Origin: Streptococcus pseudoporcinus LQ 940-04
GTDB taxonomy: Bacteria > Bacillota > Bacilli > Lactobacillales > Streptococcaceae
Length of the DNA stretch: 64,000 nucleotides
Direction of reading: 5' to 3'
Assembly (NCBI RefSeq): GCF_000188035.1
Contig: NZ_AEUY02000005.1
Coordinates: forward strand, 1,240,001-1,304,000
Part shown: piece after piece, positions 36,484 through 46,035 of the stretch
Layout: each line of letters starts with the position of its first letter
Position numbering within the stretch: position 1 is the first letter of the stretch
Made by a program: the position numbers and the translations under genes
Notes under the pieces: generated by a model
What the model was told of the DNA's origin: nothing
Databases searched by the model: none
Seen by the model: the letters and a program-made list of their open reading frames with translations, nothing else

Positions 36484-37149
36484 TTAGTCAAAATAAGTAA
36501 TAACTTCTTCACGCGGTTTGCGACTTTGAGGGTGTTTAGGGTCTCGTAAGCGATAACCTAGTGATAGCATGCTAGCAATGCCTTCTTGTTCAGGCTTGAT
36601 GATGCCATGTTTGGCTAAGATGCTATTAACCTTGTCATAATCAAAACCTTCAATAGGGCAGGAATCAATTCCTATTAGTGCAGCATTTGTCATCATGTTG
36701 CCTAAGGCAATATAGGTTTGTTTAGCAGTCCAATCAAAGAGAGCTCGTGGATTATCAGCCATTTTCATATCACGTTTTTGAAAGTCTTCATAGGTTTTTA
36801 AACGTTTTAAGATAGCTTCCTCTTCTGTAATGCCTCTTCTCACCAGACTCTGGCGCATTGATTCGCTGTCGTAGCGAGCATTACGTTCTGCTAGTAATAA
36901 GATAAAGTGGCTAGCCGTTTCTAGTTGGTATTGGGCGCCCCAAGCAACTTCTTTAATCTCAGCTTTAACGGTTTCATTAGTCAAAACAACAAAACGCCAG
37001 CCTTCTAAACCAACTGAGGAAGGGCTTAGCCAAGCAGCATCTAGGATAAGATCTAAATCTTCCTGGGGGATTTTCCGATTATTATAGACGCGTACCGCTG
37101 TGCGAAAAGTGTAATTGTCTCTAATGGCTTTTTTGATGTCCTCTGCCAT
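36484..37149 (-). CDS. NAD(P)H-dependent nitroreductase
   Basis: The 221-residue protein fits the FMN-binding nitroreductase family (SSVGLEGWRFVVLTN, ALGNMMTNAALIGIDSCPIE, and the SLGYR turn near the C-terminus). These enzymes reduce quinones and nitro compounds using FMN. The start at 37149 follows GGAGGT; the longer frame to 37206 is unlikely. It is transcribed with gloA. The divergent bglA gene begins 165 bases away. Confidence 0.88.
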   Translation of the reverse strand: MAEDIKKAIRDNYTFRTAVRVYNNRKIPQEDLDLILDAAWLSPSSVGLEGWRFVVLTNETVKAEIKEVAWGAQYQLETASHFILLLAERNARYDSESMRQSLVRRGITEEEAILKRLKTYEDFQKRDMKMADNPRALFDWTAKQTYIALGNMMTNAALIGIDSCPIEGFDYDKVNSILAKHGIIKPEQEGIASMLSLGYRLRDPKHPQSRKPREEVITYFD

Positions 37150-37265
37150 TTTCCACCTCCAAACTTCTACACTCTTAATGATAGCATAATGGCTTTCTGA
37201 AAACAAAAATCTGATATGTCATAAGCTTTGCCGTTGAATAAAGGAAAAAGAATGCATTCCCATTT

Positions 37266-37280
37266 TTGTAACCGCTTGCT
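37266..37280 (+). promoter_or_regulatory. Weak cre-like site before the GH1 gene
   Basis: TTGTAACCGCTTGCT matches the cre consensus (WTGNNARCGNWWWCAW) with two mismatches and lies about 35 bases before the bglA start codon. Carbon repression of a beta-glucosidase gene would be expected. Confidence 0.35.
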
Positions 37281-37293
37281 AGAATGGTCATAA

Positions 37294-38748
<1,455 letters not shown>

Positions 38749-38889
38749 AAGTGAGCTATTTTGATAATGATGAGCGTTGTTTTTTATTACAGTGTCAACG
38801 ACTTTTAGAAAGTTGTTGAGTGCTTAAAAAAAGAATCCACTTTGGCTTTTTGTGGACTATGTATGGAAAGTATAAAAGATGTGACTATT

Positions 38890-38913
38890 TCTTTCCGTAT
38901 TGATACGGAAAGA
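38890..38913. promoter_or_regulatory. Perfect 24-bp palindrome, probable operator of the PTS operon
   Basis: Arms TCTTTCCGTAT and ATACGGAAAGA are exact complements with only TG between them. It lies about 100 bases before the EIIB gene. The symmetry is typical of the binding site of a dimeric activator, and the PRD regulator encoded at 39365 is the obvious candidate. Confidence 0.6.
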
Positions 38914-38926
38914 GAAGACCTTGTCA

Positions 38927-38942
38927 TTGTAAGCGTATACAA
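38927..38942 (+). promoter_or_regulatory. cre site upstream of the PTS operon
   Basis: TTGTAAGCGTATACAA matches WTGNNARCGNWWWCAW at every position. It lies between the palindrome and the EIIB start, so CcpA is expected to repress the operon on preferred sugars. ccpA is encoded at 46036. Confidence 0.8.
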
Positions 38943-38988
38943 ATACAATTGGATTATACATAAAGATATTAAGTAGGAGGCAGATATT

Positions 38989-39303
38989 ATGACTAAAGCA
39001 TTAATTATTTGTGCCGGAGGTATGTCATCATCACTGATTGCTAGAAAAACTCAAAGCTTGCTTGCTGAACAGGGAATTGAAGTGGAAATGAATGCTGTAG
39101 GTGTCCCAGAAGGAGCAAAAAGGATTGCGGCGGCAGAATACGACTTATACTTAGTAAGTCCTCAAACAAAAATGCATTTTAAACAATTTTCTGAGGCAGC
39201 AAAGAAGGTTGGCAAAGCAATTGTCCAAATTCCACCTCAAGCTTATATTCCTATTCCTATGGGAATTGAAAAAATGGCTGCATTAGTTAAAGAAAACATC
39301 TAA
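38989..39303 (+). CDS. PTS lactose/cellobiose-family EIIB component
   Basis: The 104-residue protein has the phosphorylated cysteine at position 8 in IICAGGMSSS and the fold of cellobiose-type EIIB (CelA/ChbB). It passes the phosphate from EIIA to the incoming sugar at EIIC. GTAGGAGG precedes the ATG. It is the first gene of the PTS group, followed by the regulator, EIIA, a membrane protein and EIIC. Confidence 0.92.
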   Translation: MTKALIICAGGMSSSLIARKTQSLLAEQGIEVEMNAVGVPEGAKRIAAAEYDLYLVSPQTKMHFKQFSEAAKKVGKAIVQIPPQAYIPIPMGIEKMAALVKENI

Positions 39304-39364
39304 TTATTTTTCGGATTAAACATTCTGTATAATTAAGATAGGAGATTTTCCAAAAGGAGACAGT

Positions 39365-41332
39365 ATGTTGGGCCAGAAAGAAAAACTTATCTTACAATAC
39401 CTTTATCAAAATCGTGGCACTTTTGTTACCAGTAAAACATTAGCTGAGCACTTAGCTTGTTCTGATCGAACAGTTAGAACTTACATTAAATCACTTATTA
39501 CATTTACCGAACAAGAAAAAGGACTGCATATTGTCTCGAAACAAGGACATGGTTATCAGTTAGATTTAGAAAATGAAGCTGATTATTTAAATATTGTTGC
39601 TGAAAATCACATTCAAGTTGGGACGGAAAATATTGATATTAATGACCGTCATCATTTCATCATAAATAAATTGATTTTTGAGCAAAAGGAAATATTATTT
39701 GAAGATTTGATGGATCAATTATACGTTAGTCGTTCTACTTTGTCTTCGGATTTCAAAAAAATTCGTCATGAATTGGCACATTACGATTTAAAAATTGAAA
39801 GTCGCGCCAATAAAGGAGTTTATGTGAGTGGTGCTGAGCACGATAAGCGCCACTTTATTATGGATTACTTCTTCAGCGGCTATTTTTTTAAGAATATTCA
39901 TCAATATATTGGTGATGATTTTTTCAAACTTCCAATAAGCTTTGAGGAGCTGACCATCATCGTTTTAGATGAATGCAGAAGTCGTTATTTAAAATTATCT
40001 GATTTTGTAATCCAAAACTTGATTGTTCATATTGCTTTAGCAATTAAACGGGTTAATGATGGCTTTAAGATTTCACAACTTAAGATTGATCAGAAGAAAT
40101 TTAAAATTGAGATTTTAGTAGCAACAACTATTTTGAGACGGCTTGAACAGGTAACAGGAATTGATTTTCCAGATGAAGAGATTAATTATATTGCCTTGCA
40201 TTTAATATCTGAAAGTCTTCATACTGAAAATTTAGACAGTTTGGATCATATCAGTTTGAGGCAAGATTTGCTTGATGCGACAACTGAGCTTGATCATCGT
40301 TATGGTTATCGCTTTAGTCAAGATTTTACATTTATTGAAGGGCTTTTAAAGCATTTAGAGGTCTTACTTGAACGCCTACGTCATAAGGTTCGATTGGATA
40401 ATCCTCTCTTAGATGATATCCAAAGACAATATAAGGAAACATTTTTAAGCTCACGTCGTTTAATGAGCAAAATGAATTATTTTAAAGATTTTGAGTTATC
40501 AGATGATGAAATTGCCTACGTGACCTTGCACTTGTTAGCAAGCATTGAGCGTTTTTACCAATATCATAAATTGAACACATTAGTTATCTGTGCCACTGGT
40601 TATGGCAGTGCTCAAATGCTTCGCATGCGTTTGGAAAATGAACTAGGGAGACATTTGAATATTGTTAAGTTGGTTGGTTATTATGATCTTACCGATGAAA
40701 GATTAGAGGGAATTGATTTAATGATATCAACCATTGATTTATCACATTTGGTTTTTCCAGTACCTGTTATCACGGTTAGTGTTTTCTTAAAGAGCGATGA
40801 AGTTCAAATGATTAAAAATCAGCTAGCTGAAATTGATTGTAAACACCATCGTGGCTCTCAAAATACGGAAATCATGACAGATGCCAAGATTTTCGACAAT
40901 TACTTTTCCAAAGACTATTTTATGGTTTGTCAAAAAGGTGACAAAGAAAGTGTCTTAACGCAGTTGATTACGTTATTAGATACAGAAAGAGATGATCAGT
41001 ATCGCCAGTCAATGAAAAAAATGATAGCCAGACGAGAGTCCATGAGTACGGTTATCTTTGACCAAGATATTGCTGTACCACATCCTATCAAAGCGATTGA
41101 CAAACAGGGAAAAATTGGAGTTGCTATTATTCCGACTGGTATTTATTGGGAGGAAGAATTTGAAGCTGTAAAATTAGTCTTTCTGGTTTCACCGTCCATC
41201 TATCAAAATGACGGTTTAGCTGAAATGACTCAATTGCTTGTAGGTTTAACAGAATCTACTCAAACTAGGGAGAAATTGATTGCCTGTCAAGATTTTGAAA
41301 GCTTTAAACAGATAATATTGGATACAAAATAG
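39365..41332 (+). CDS. PRD-containing transcriptional activator (LicR/MtlR type)
   Basis: The 655-residue protein has two N-terminal helix-turn-helix regions (TLAEHLACSDRTVRTYIKSL at about 26-45 and DQLYVSRSTLSSDFKKIR at about 117-134), two PTS regulation domains, an EIIB-like domain (VICATGYGSAQMLRM) and a C-terminal EIIA-like domain with VPHPIKAID, the His region that can be phosphorylated. Phosphorylation by HPr and EII tunes such regulators so that they activate their operon only when the sugar is present. A TATAAT at 39328-39333 suggests an extra promoter. Its position inside the PTS group implies it controls these genes. Confidence 0.9.
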   Translation: MLGQKEKLILQYLYQNRGTFVTSKTLAEHLACSDRTVRTYIKSLITFTEQEKGLHIVSKQGHGYQLDLENEADYLNIVAENHIQVGTENIDINDRHHFIINKLIFEQKEILFEDLMDQLYVSRSTLSSDFKKIRHELAHYDLKIESRANKGVYVSGAEHDKRHFIMDYFFSGYFFKNIHQYIGDDFFKLPISFEELTIIVLDECRSRYLKLSDFVIQNLIVHIALAIKRVNDGFKISQLKIDQKKFKIEILVATTILRRLEQVTGIDFPDEEINYIALHLISESLHTENLDSLDHISLRQDLLDATTELDHRYGYRFSQDFTFIEGLLKHLEVLLERLRHKVRLDNPLLDDIQRQYKETFLSSRRLMSKMNYFKDFELSDDEIAYVTLHLLASIERFYQYHKLNTLVICATGYGSAQMLRMRLENELGRHLNIVKLVGYYDLTDERLEGIDLMISTIDLSHLVFPVPVITVSVFLKSDEVQMIKNQLAEIDCKHHRGSQNTEIMTDAKIFDNYFSKDYFMVCQKGDKESVLTQLITLLDTERDDQYRQSMKKMIARRESMSTVIFDQDIAVPHPIKAIDKQGKIGVAIIPTGIYWEEEFEAVKLVFLVSPSIYQNDGLAEMTQLLVGLTESTQTREKLIACQDFESFKQIILDTK

Positions 41333-41341
41333 GAGAACATA

Positions 41342-41656
41342 ATGACAAATGACGAATTGCAAATGGCTGCTTTTGAAATTATCTTGAATAGCGGGAATTC
41401 AAGAACAGTAGTTCATGAAGCATTTGCAGAAATGCGAGAAGGGAACTATGATAAGGCCTCTGAACTGTTAGACGTCGCTAATGAAGATCTTTTACAAGCT
41501 CATAAGGCGCAAACTAAGCTTTTACAGGAATATGCTGGGGGTAGGGAAATTAAGATTGAAATTATTATGGTTCATGCCCAAGATCATTTAATGACGACAA
41601 TGACATTACGTGAAGTTGCTATTGAAATGTTAGCACTCTATAAAAAGATGCAATAG
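41342..41656 (+). CDS. PTS lactose/cellobiose-family EIIA component
   Basis: The 104-residue helical protein has the phosphorylated histidine at about position 78 in IMVHAQDHLMT, the signature of lactose/cellobiose EIIA, which works as a trimer. AGGAG lies before the ATG. It follows the regulator by nine bases and precedes the small membrane protein. Confidence 0.93.
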   Translation: MTNDELQMAAFEIILNSGNSRTVVHEAFAEMREGNYDKASELLDVANEDLLQAHKAQTKLLQEYAGGREIKIEIIMVHAQDHLMTTMTLREVAIEMLALYKKMQ

Positions 41657-41685
41657 TCTTACATGAGATGAAAGGAAGTTTTGAG

Positions 41686-42204
41686 ATGAAGACAGTAGAA
41701 AAAGAGAAAATGGAATCCCTACGTCAAACAAGTGCCCTTAAAACAATGTATTATACTCGGTATTTTATGATTCGTTATGTAGTCACCTTTTTCTTTTTTG
41801 CAAACCTTTATTGGGTTATTATGCTTTATCTATCGAAAACTTCAGCTATCATTTTTATTCCAGTCTTATTAGGAATCTTTGCTTTTTTGGCTATATGGGA
41901 GCAATTTAAGATGTATAGCACTGACCAGAAAAAAGCCACTGTTACTAAAACTTTCTTTAAAACAACTATTGCGGTGAATAGTTGCTTACTGGTTATGACT
42001 CTTGCAGGACAATCCTATATTCTATACCCATTTTTAAACACTAGCTTTGCAAGCAGAATGGTGATAAGCTCACTTTTAGCTGTAGGCATCTTGTTATCAT
42101 TTTGGATGTTAGTCAAAATTAACCGCATTAATGCCAATAAAGATAGTCAATATGCTCGTATTAATCGTTATTTAGCGTCACTTAAACCTAGCAAACATTA
42201 TTAA
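41686..42204 (+). CDS. Unknown membrane protein in the PTS operon
   Basis: The 172-residue protein has four hydrophobic spans between about residues 25 and 145 and polar ends (KTVEKEKMESLRQTSALKTM at the start). I do not recognise the family; related proteins accompany cellobiose-type PTS genes in some streptococci. The start at 41686 follows AAAGGAAG; the ATG at 41668 has a poorer site. Its stop overlaps the upstream part of the EIIC frame. It may be an accessory subunit of the permease. Confidence 0.55.
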   Translation: MKTVEKEKMESLRQTSALKTMYYTRYFMIRYVVTFFFFANLYWVIMLYLSKTSAIIFIPVLLGIFAFLAIWEQFKMYSTDQKKATVTKTFFKTTIAVNSCLLVMTLAGQSYILYPFLNTSFASRMVISSLLAVGILLSFWMLVKINRINANKDSQYARINRYLASLKPSKHY

Positions 42205-42230
42205 TGTCAATAAATGAGGAGGTAAGTTTA

Positions 42231-43568
42231 ATGTTTGAATTTTTAGAGAAGTACCTCATGGGCCCCATGGGAGTGGTATCCACATGGCGTCCTGTGCGTG
42301 CGATTGTGGCCGCAGGGATGGCCAGTATTCCCCTTACAATCGTTGGTTCAGCATTCTTGGTTTTAGGAATTATTCCTACAGCTTTTCCATTCCCATTTGT
42401 CCAAGATTTATGGGCAAATTCATTCGATAAAATTGCTGCACTGACACTGATTGCTTATAAGTGTTCTATGGGAATTTTAACCCTTTACTTCGCTTTTGTT
42501 ATTGGATTTGAATACACCAAAATTTATGCAGAAGAAGACGGGTTGAATCTTGATCCGATAAATGGGGGTCTGCTTTCAGTCTTTGCATTCTTTATGACAA
42601 TTCCAGAAATTACTTTCTCTAAAGGGGCTATGGCATTAGTAGCTAATGAAACAACGATTAACGGATGGTCAGTAGGTGGAGATAGTTTAGCACGTCTTTC
42701 AACCTCAGGTCTTTTTACAGGGATATTGATGGCAGTACTAACTGTGCAATTATATAGACTTTGTGTGGTTAAAAATTGGGTAGTTAAAATGCCAGATGCA
42801 GTACCAGAAGGTGTATCTCGCTCATTTACGGCTTTGATACCTGCATTTGTTGTAGCTGTAACGGTAATTTTTATCAGTGGGATCTTTATCCTGTTTGGGA
42901 CGGATATTTATAAAGTCATCGCTATTCCATTTGGCTTTGTTAAAAATATTACCAATTCCATTGGTGGGATTATCGTTATTTACTTTTTGATTCATGCATT
43001 ATGGCTGGTTGGTATTCATGGTGCTAACATTGTTATGGGACTTGTTAACCCTATTCTATTAGCAAATATGGCAGAAAATGTTAATGGTGCCCACTTTGCC
43101 TTTGCTGGTGAATTTACAAATGCTTATGTTACTATTGGTGGTTCAGGTGCAACTTTAGGGGTATGTATTTTTATGGCCCTATTTGCTAAGTCAGAGCAAT
43201 TAAAAATGTTAGGTCGTGCTTCAATCGGTTCATCACTCTTTAACATTAATGAACCACTTATTTTTGGACTTCCAATCGTTTATAATCCTTTCCTTGCTAT
43301 TCCATTTTTACTATCCCCAGTAGTGACTGCCCTTGTAGCTTTTATTGTTGTGGATTTAAACATTGTTAAGAAAGCTATTATCCAAACACCATGGCCAACC
43401 CCAGGTGGTTTAGGGGCTTACCTTGGTTCAGGTGACATTAAAGCAGCTATTTTAGCTATTGTCTGTGTAGTACTTGCATTCTTGATTTGGTTCCCATTCA
43501 TTAAATATTACGATAATAAACTTTTAGCTGAAGAAAGAGCTGTAGTAGCCGAATCAGCCAATCTATAA
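42231..43568 (+). CDS. PTS lactose/cellobiose-family EIIC permease
   Basis: The 445-residue polytopic protein fits cellobiose-type EIIC (CelB): LEKYLMGPMGVVSTWRPVRA at the start, the substrate-loop IHGANIVMGLVNPILLANMA, and the FNINEPLIFGLPIVYNP motif. It brings the beta-glucoside through the membrane as a phosphosugar. The ATG at 42231 follows GAGGAGG with eight-base spacing and was preferred to 42204. A terminator-like stem follows, then the MupG-like gene. Confidence 0.93.
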   Translation: MFEFLEKYLMGPMGVVSTWRPVRAIVAAGMASIPLTIVGSAFLVLGIIPTAFPFPFVQDLWANSFDKIAALTLIAYKCSMGILTLYFAFVIGFEYTKIYAEEDGLNLDPINGGLLSVFAFFMTIPEITFSKGAMALVANETTINGWSVGGDSLARLSTSGLFTGILMAVLTVQLYRLCVVKNWVVKMPDAVPEGVSRSFTALIPAFVVAVTVIFISGIFILFGTDIYKVIAIPFGFVKNITNSIGGIIVIYFLIHALWLVGIHGANIVMGLVNPILLANMAENVNGAHFAFAGEFTNAYVTIGGSGATLGVCIFMALFAKSEQLKMLGRASIGSSLFNINEPLIFGLPIVYNPFLAIPFLLSPVVTALVAFIVVDLNIVKKAIIQTPWPTPGGLGAYLGSGDIKAAILAIVCVVLAFLIWFPFIKYYDNKLLAEERAVVAESANL

Positions 43569-43574
43569 TTCACT

Positions 43575-43613
43575 AAATACCTTAACTCGCTTAGTGAATT
43601 AAGGTATTTTATT
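43575..43613 (+). terminator. Stem-loop after the EIIC gene
   Basis: AAATACCTTAA (43575-43585) pairs with TTAAGGTATTT (43599-43609) and is followed by TATTA. The T run is short, so partial readthrough into the next gene is possible. Confidence 0.7.
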
Positions 43614-43630
43614 AATGGAGGCAGCTAGTT

Positions 43631-44719
43631 ATGGGAACATTAGGAATATCCATTTATCCGTCTAAATCGACAATGGTTGAAATGAAAGCCTATATTGATT
43701 TAGCAGTGAAATATGGTTATCAACGACTCTTTACATCCATGTTAGAAGTGGCTGATAATGCACAGGCGACTGTAGCTATTTTTACAGAAATTATCCAGTA
43801 TGGTAATGAAAAAGGACTTCAAACATCTCTAGATGTTAATCCCAAGCTTTTTAAAGCTTTAGGCATTTCATACAATCAGTTGGATATTTTTGCGCAAATG
43901 GGGATTGCTAGCCTTAGGTTAGATGAAGCTTTCACAGGTTACGAAGAAGCCATGCTGACACATAATAATCTAGGCATCACAATTGAATTAAACATGTCAC
44001 GCGGGCAACATTATATTGATATGGTTATGGACTTTGGTCCAAACCCAACTCAGTTAACAGGATCACACAATTTTTATCCACAAGCATTTACAGGACTGTC
44101 TTTTGACTATTTCCTCAAAACAGCCAAGCAGTATAAGGCCTACAATTTGAAAACTGCAGCTTTCATTGATAGCCCAGATGGTAAAATAGGGCCGTGGCCT
44201 CTCTCAGACCGTATGGTTTCCACAGAAATTCAAAGAGGTATGTCATTAAAAGCCCAGGTTTCGCTTTTGAAAATGTGTGGCCAGATAGACGATATGATAC
44301 TATCCTCAAGTTTATTATCTGAAAAGGACATCAAAACAGTAGCTGACGCCTATAAAGAGTCCTTGCCGACCTTTCCAGTTACAGTTCAGGAAGAATTATC
44401 AGCTCTAGAAAAAGAGATTCTGCTGGAAAATCAACACCTTTATCGAGGAGATAAATCTGATTACATGATTCGTTCCAGTCAAGCTCGTGTCACATACAAA
44501 GATAGATCTATCGAACCCTTTAATACTATCCCCATTAAACGTGGGATGATCACCATTGGGAACAATAATGCAGGTCAATATAAAGGTGAATTGCAGATTG
44601 CTCTGCAAGATAGGCCCAATAATGGTCGTCAAAATGTGGTCGCACAGCTTTCACCAGAAAATGATATTTTGCTTGAGCTCTTAAAGCTCTGGCAAAGTTT
44701 CATATTTATTGAAGAATAA
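43631..44719 (+). CDS. MupG-like (DUF871) TIM-barrel protein
   Basis: The 362-residue protein starts GTLGISIYPSKSTMVEMKAY and has the DUF871 layout of an N-terminal TIM barrel and a C-terminal cyclophilin-like domain. MupG of Staphylococcus aureus is a 6-phospho-muramidase that splits MurNAc-6-phosphate-GlcNAc. Here the gene follows a cellobiose-type PTS, with no murQ or murP nearby, so its substrate may be the sugar taken up by that PTS. Function in this operon is inference. GGAGG precedes the ATG. Confidence 0.75.
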   Translation: MGTLGISIYPSKSTMVEMKAYIDLAVKYGYQRLFTSMLEVADNAQATVAIFTEIIQYGNEKGLQTSLDVNPKLFKALGISYNQLDIFAQMGIASLRLDEAFTGYEEAMLTHNNLGITIELNMSRGQHYIDMVMDFGPNPTQLTGSHNFYPQAFTGLSFDYFLKTAKQYKAYNLKTAAFIDSPDGKIGPWPLSDRMVSTEIQRGMSLKAQVSLLKMCGQIDDMILSSSLLSEKDIKTVADAYKESLPTFPVTVQEELSALEKEILLENQHLYRGDKSDYMIRSSQARVTYKDRSIEPFNTIPIKRGMITIGNNNAGQYKGELQIALQDRPNNGRQNVVAQLSPENDILLELLKLWQSFIFIEE

Positions 44720-44750
44720 AAAGAGAAGACCAACCTGTCTTCTCTTTTGC
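44717..44750. terminator. Bidirectional terminator
   Basis: AAAAGAGAAGAC (44719-44730) pairs perfectly with GTCTTCTCTTTT (44737-44748) between the converging MupG-like and pepQ genes. Confidence 0.88.
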
Positions 44751-44775
44751 TTGAGCCTTAATGCTCATGCTAGTA

Positions 44776-45861
44776 TTAGCAGTCAAAATATTGCAATTCT
44801 TTTCTTGTTTTGGTAAAGGCTTGGAAGCCTTCTTTGGTAACATGTCCGCAATCTTCAATCCGCACACCGACTTTTCCAGGAATATAGATACCAGGTTCAA
44901 TAGAGAAGCACATGCCTTCTTGTATTTCCAGGTTGTTTCCTGCCATAATAGATGGAAATTCATGGACATCCATTCCTAGCCCGTGTCCTAAACGATGATT
45001 GAAGTATTCTCCATAGCCAGCTTTTTCAATAACAGAACGAGCAGCAGCATCAACTTCGGCAGCAGTCACTCCAGGCTTAACAAATTCTTGTGCTGTAAGT
45101 TGAGCTTCTAAGCAAAGGTTGTAGATATCAATCTTGAATTGATCTGGTTTTCCAACGGCAACAGTTCGTGTCATATCACTCGTGTAACCAAGTGTTTCAA
45201 CCCCTAAATCAAAGAGCAGTAAGGCATTGTTTTCAATTTTATTGGTACCAGGAATACCATGTGGATTTGCTGCATTATGACCAGTTAAGACCATGGTTTC
45301 AAAACTCATTTTACTGATACCCTGTTTCTTCATTTCAAATTCAATTTGGGCAATAATGTCTGTTTCGGTTGCTTCTAAAGAGATATTCTCAAAACCAATT
45401 TGTACAGCCTTATCAGCAAATTCTCCGGCAATCATCATCTTATCAATTTCATCAGCAGATTTGAGCAGACGCATATTTTGGATAAAAGGGGTTAAATTTT
45501 CAAAATGTCCGCTAAATATCCCTTGTAAACCTTGGAATTTACTGACATTGAGATGATCAAATTCGGCATAGAGGCGTTTAGGGCTTGTATTTGGTAGCAC
45601 CGCCTTGATTTTTTCCCAGGGATTTTCAGAATCAATGTAACCAAAAACTGGGAAAGTCACTAGCTTTTGAGCCCTAGCAACTTCTAGAGCTGGAACAAAG
45701 AGAACCGGAGCTATTTGATCATAGATAAAGAGAAACATTTGTCGCTCATGAGGGTCACAAGCAAAACCTGTTAAATAATTGACTGTAACAGGGTCAGAAA
45801 AAATGGCTAATTGCGCTTCTTTTGAGGTTAAAAAATCTTGTATTTGAGTAATTTTTGTCAT
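44776..45861 (-). CDS. pepQ: Xaa-Pro dipeptidase
   Basis: The 361-residue M24 metallopeptidase has the two-metal ligands in LFDLGVETLGYTSDMTRTV (two Asp), HRLGHGLGMDVHE (His), FSIEPGIY (Glu) and VRIEDCG (Glu). It cleaves X-Pro dipeptides in the cytoplasm. The start ATG 45861 follows AAGAAGG; the frame continues upstream but lacks a better site. It diverges from ccpA, the arrangement seen in many streptococci and lactobacilli. Confidence 0.93.
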   Translation of the reverse strand: MTKITQIQDFLTSKEAQLAIFSDPVTVNYLTGFACDPHERQMFLFIYDQIAPVLFVPALEVARAQKLVTFPVFGYIDSENPWEKIKAVLPNTSPKRLYAEFDHLNVSKFQGLQGIFSGHFENLTPFIQNMRLLKSADEIDKMMIAGEFADKAVQIGFENISLEATETDIIAQIEFEMKKQGISKMSFETMVLTGHNAANPHGIPGTNKIENNALLLFDLGVETLGYTSDMTRTVAVGKPDQFKIDIYNLCLEAQLTAQEFVKPGVTAAEVDAAARSVIEKAGYGEYFNHRLGHGLGMDVHEFPSIMAGNNLEIQEGMCFSIEPGIYIPGKVGVRIEDCGHVTKEGFQAFTKTRKELQYFDC

Positions 45862-45962
45862 GAACCATACCTTCTTTCTGCTACTATTTTTCCAAAAAAA
45901 TGTTAAAAAAGCAAGTTTTCTTTTAAGTATTGAAAAAGTTTTCAAAAATGAGCAGTTAAGAC

Positions 45963-45978
45963 TTGAAAGTGGTTTCAA
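45963..45978. promoter_or_regulatory. cre-like site in the pepQ-ccpA intergenic region
   Basis: TTGAAAGTGGTTTCAA matches the cre consensus except for TG in place of the central CG, and is near-palindromic. It lies 58 bases before the ccpA start and about 100 before pepQ, fitting autoregulation of ccpA or carbon control of pepQ. Confidence 0.55.
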
Positions 45979-46035
45979 TTCGTGCTAAAATGACTTTGGA
46001 AGCGTCATTTTCACAATTAGAAAGGAAGATAAAGA

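Noticed and set aside
38824..38860. Hairpin TCCAC/GTGGA after bglA as a terminator
   Set aside because: The T run lies in the loop rather than after the stem, and the stem has only five pairs.
45862..45978. 39-residue N-terminal extension of PepQ
   Set aside because: It would cover the pepQ-ccpA control region with its cre-like site, and the family starts at MTKITQIQDF.
45990..46010. Second cre in TTTGGAAGCGTCATTTTC before ccpA
   Set aside because: It has three mismatches to the consensus; the site at 45963 fits better.
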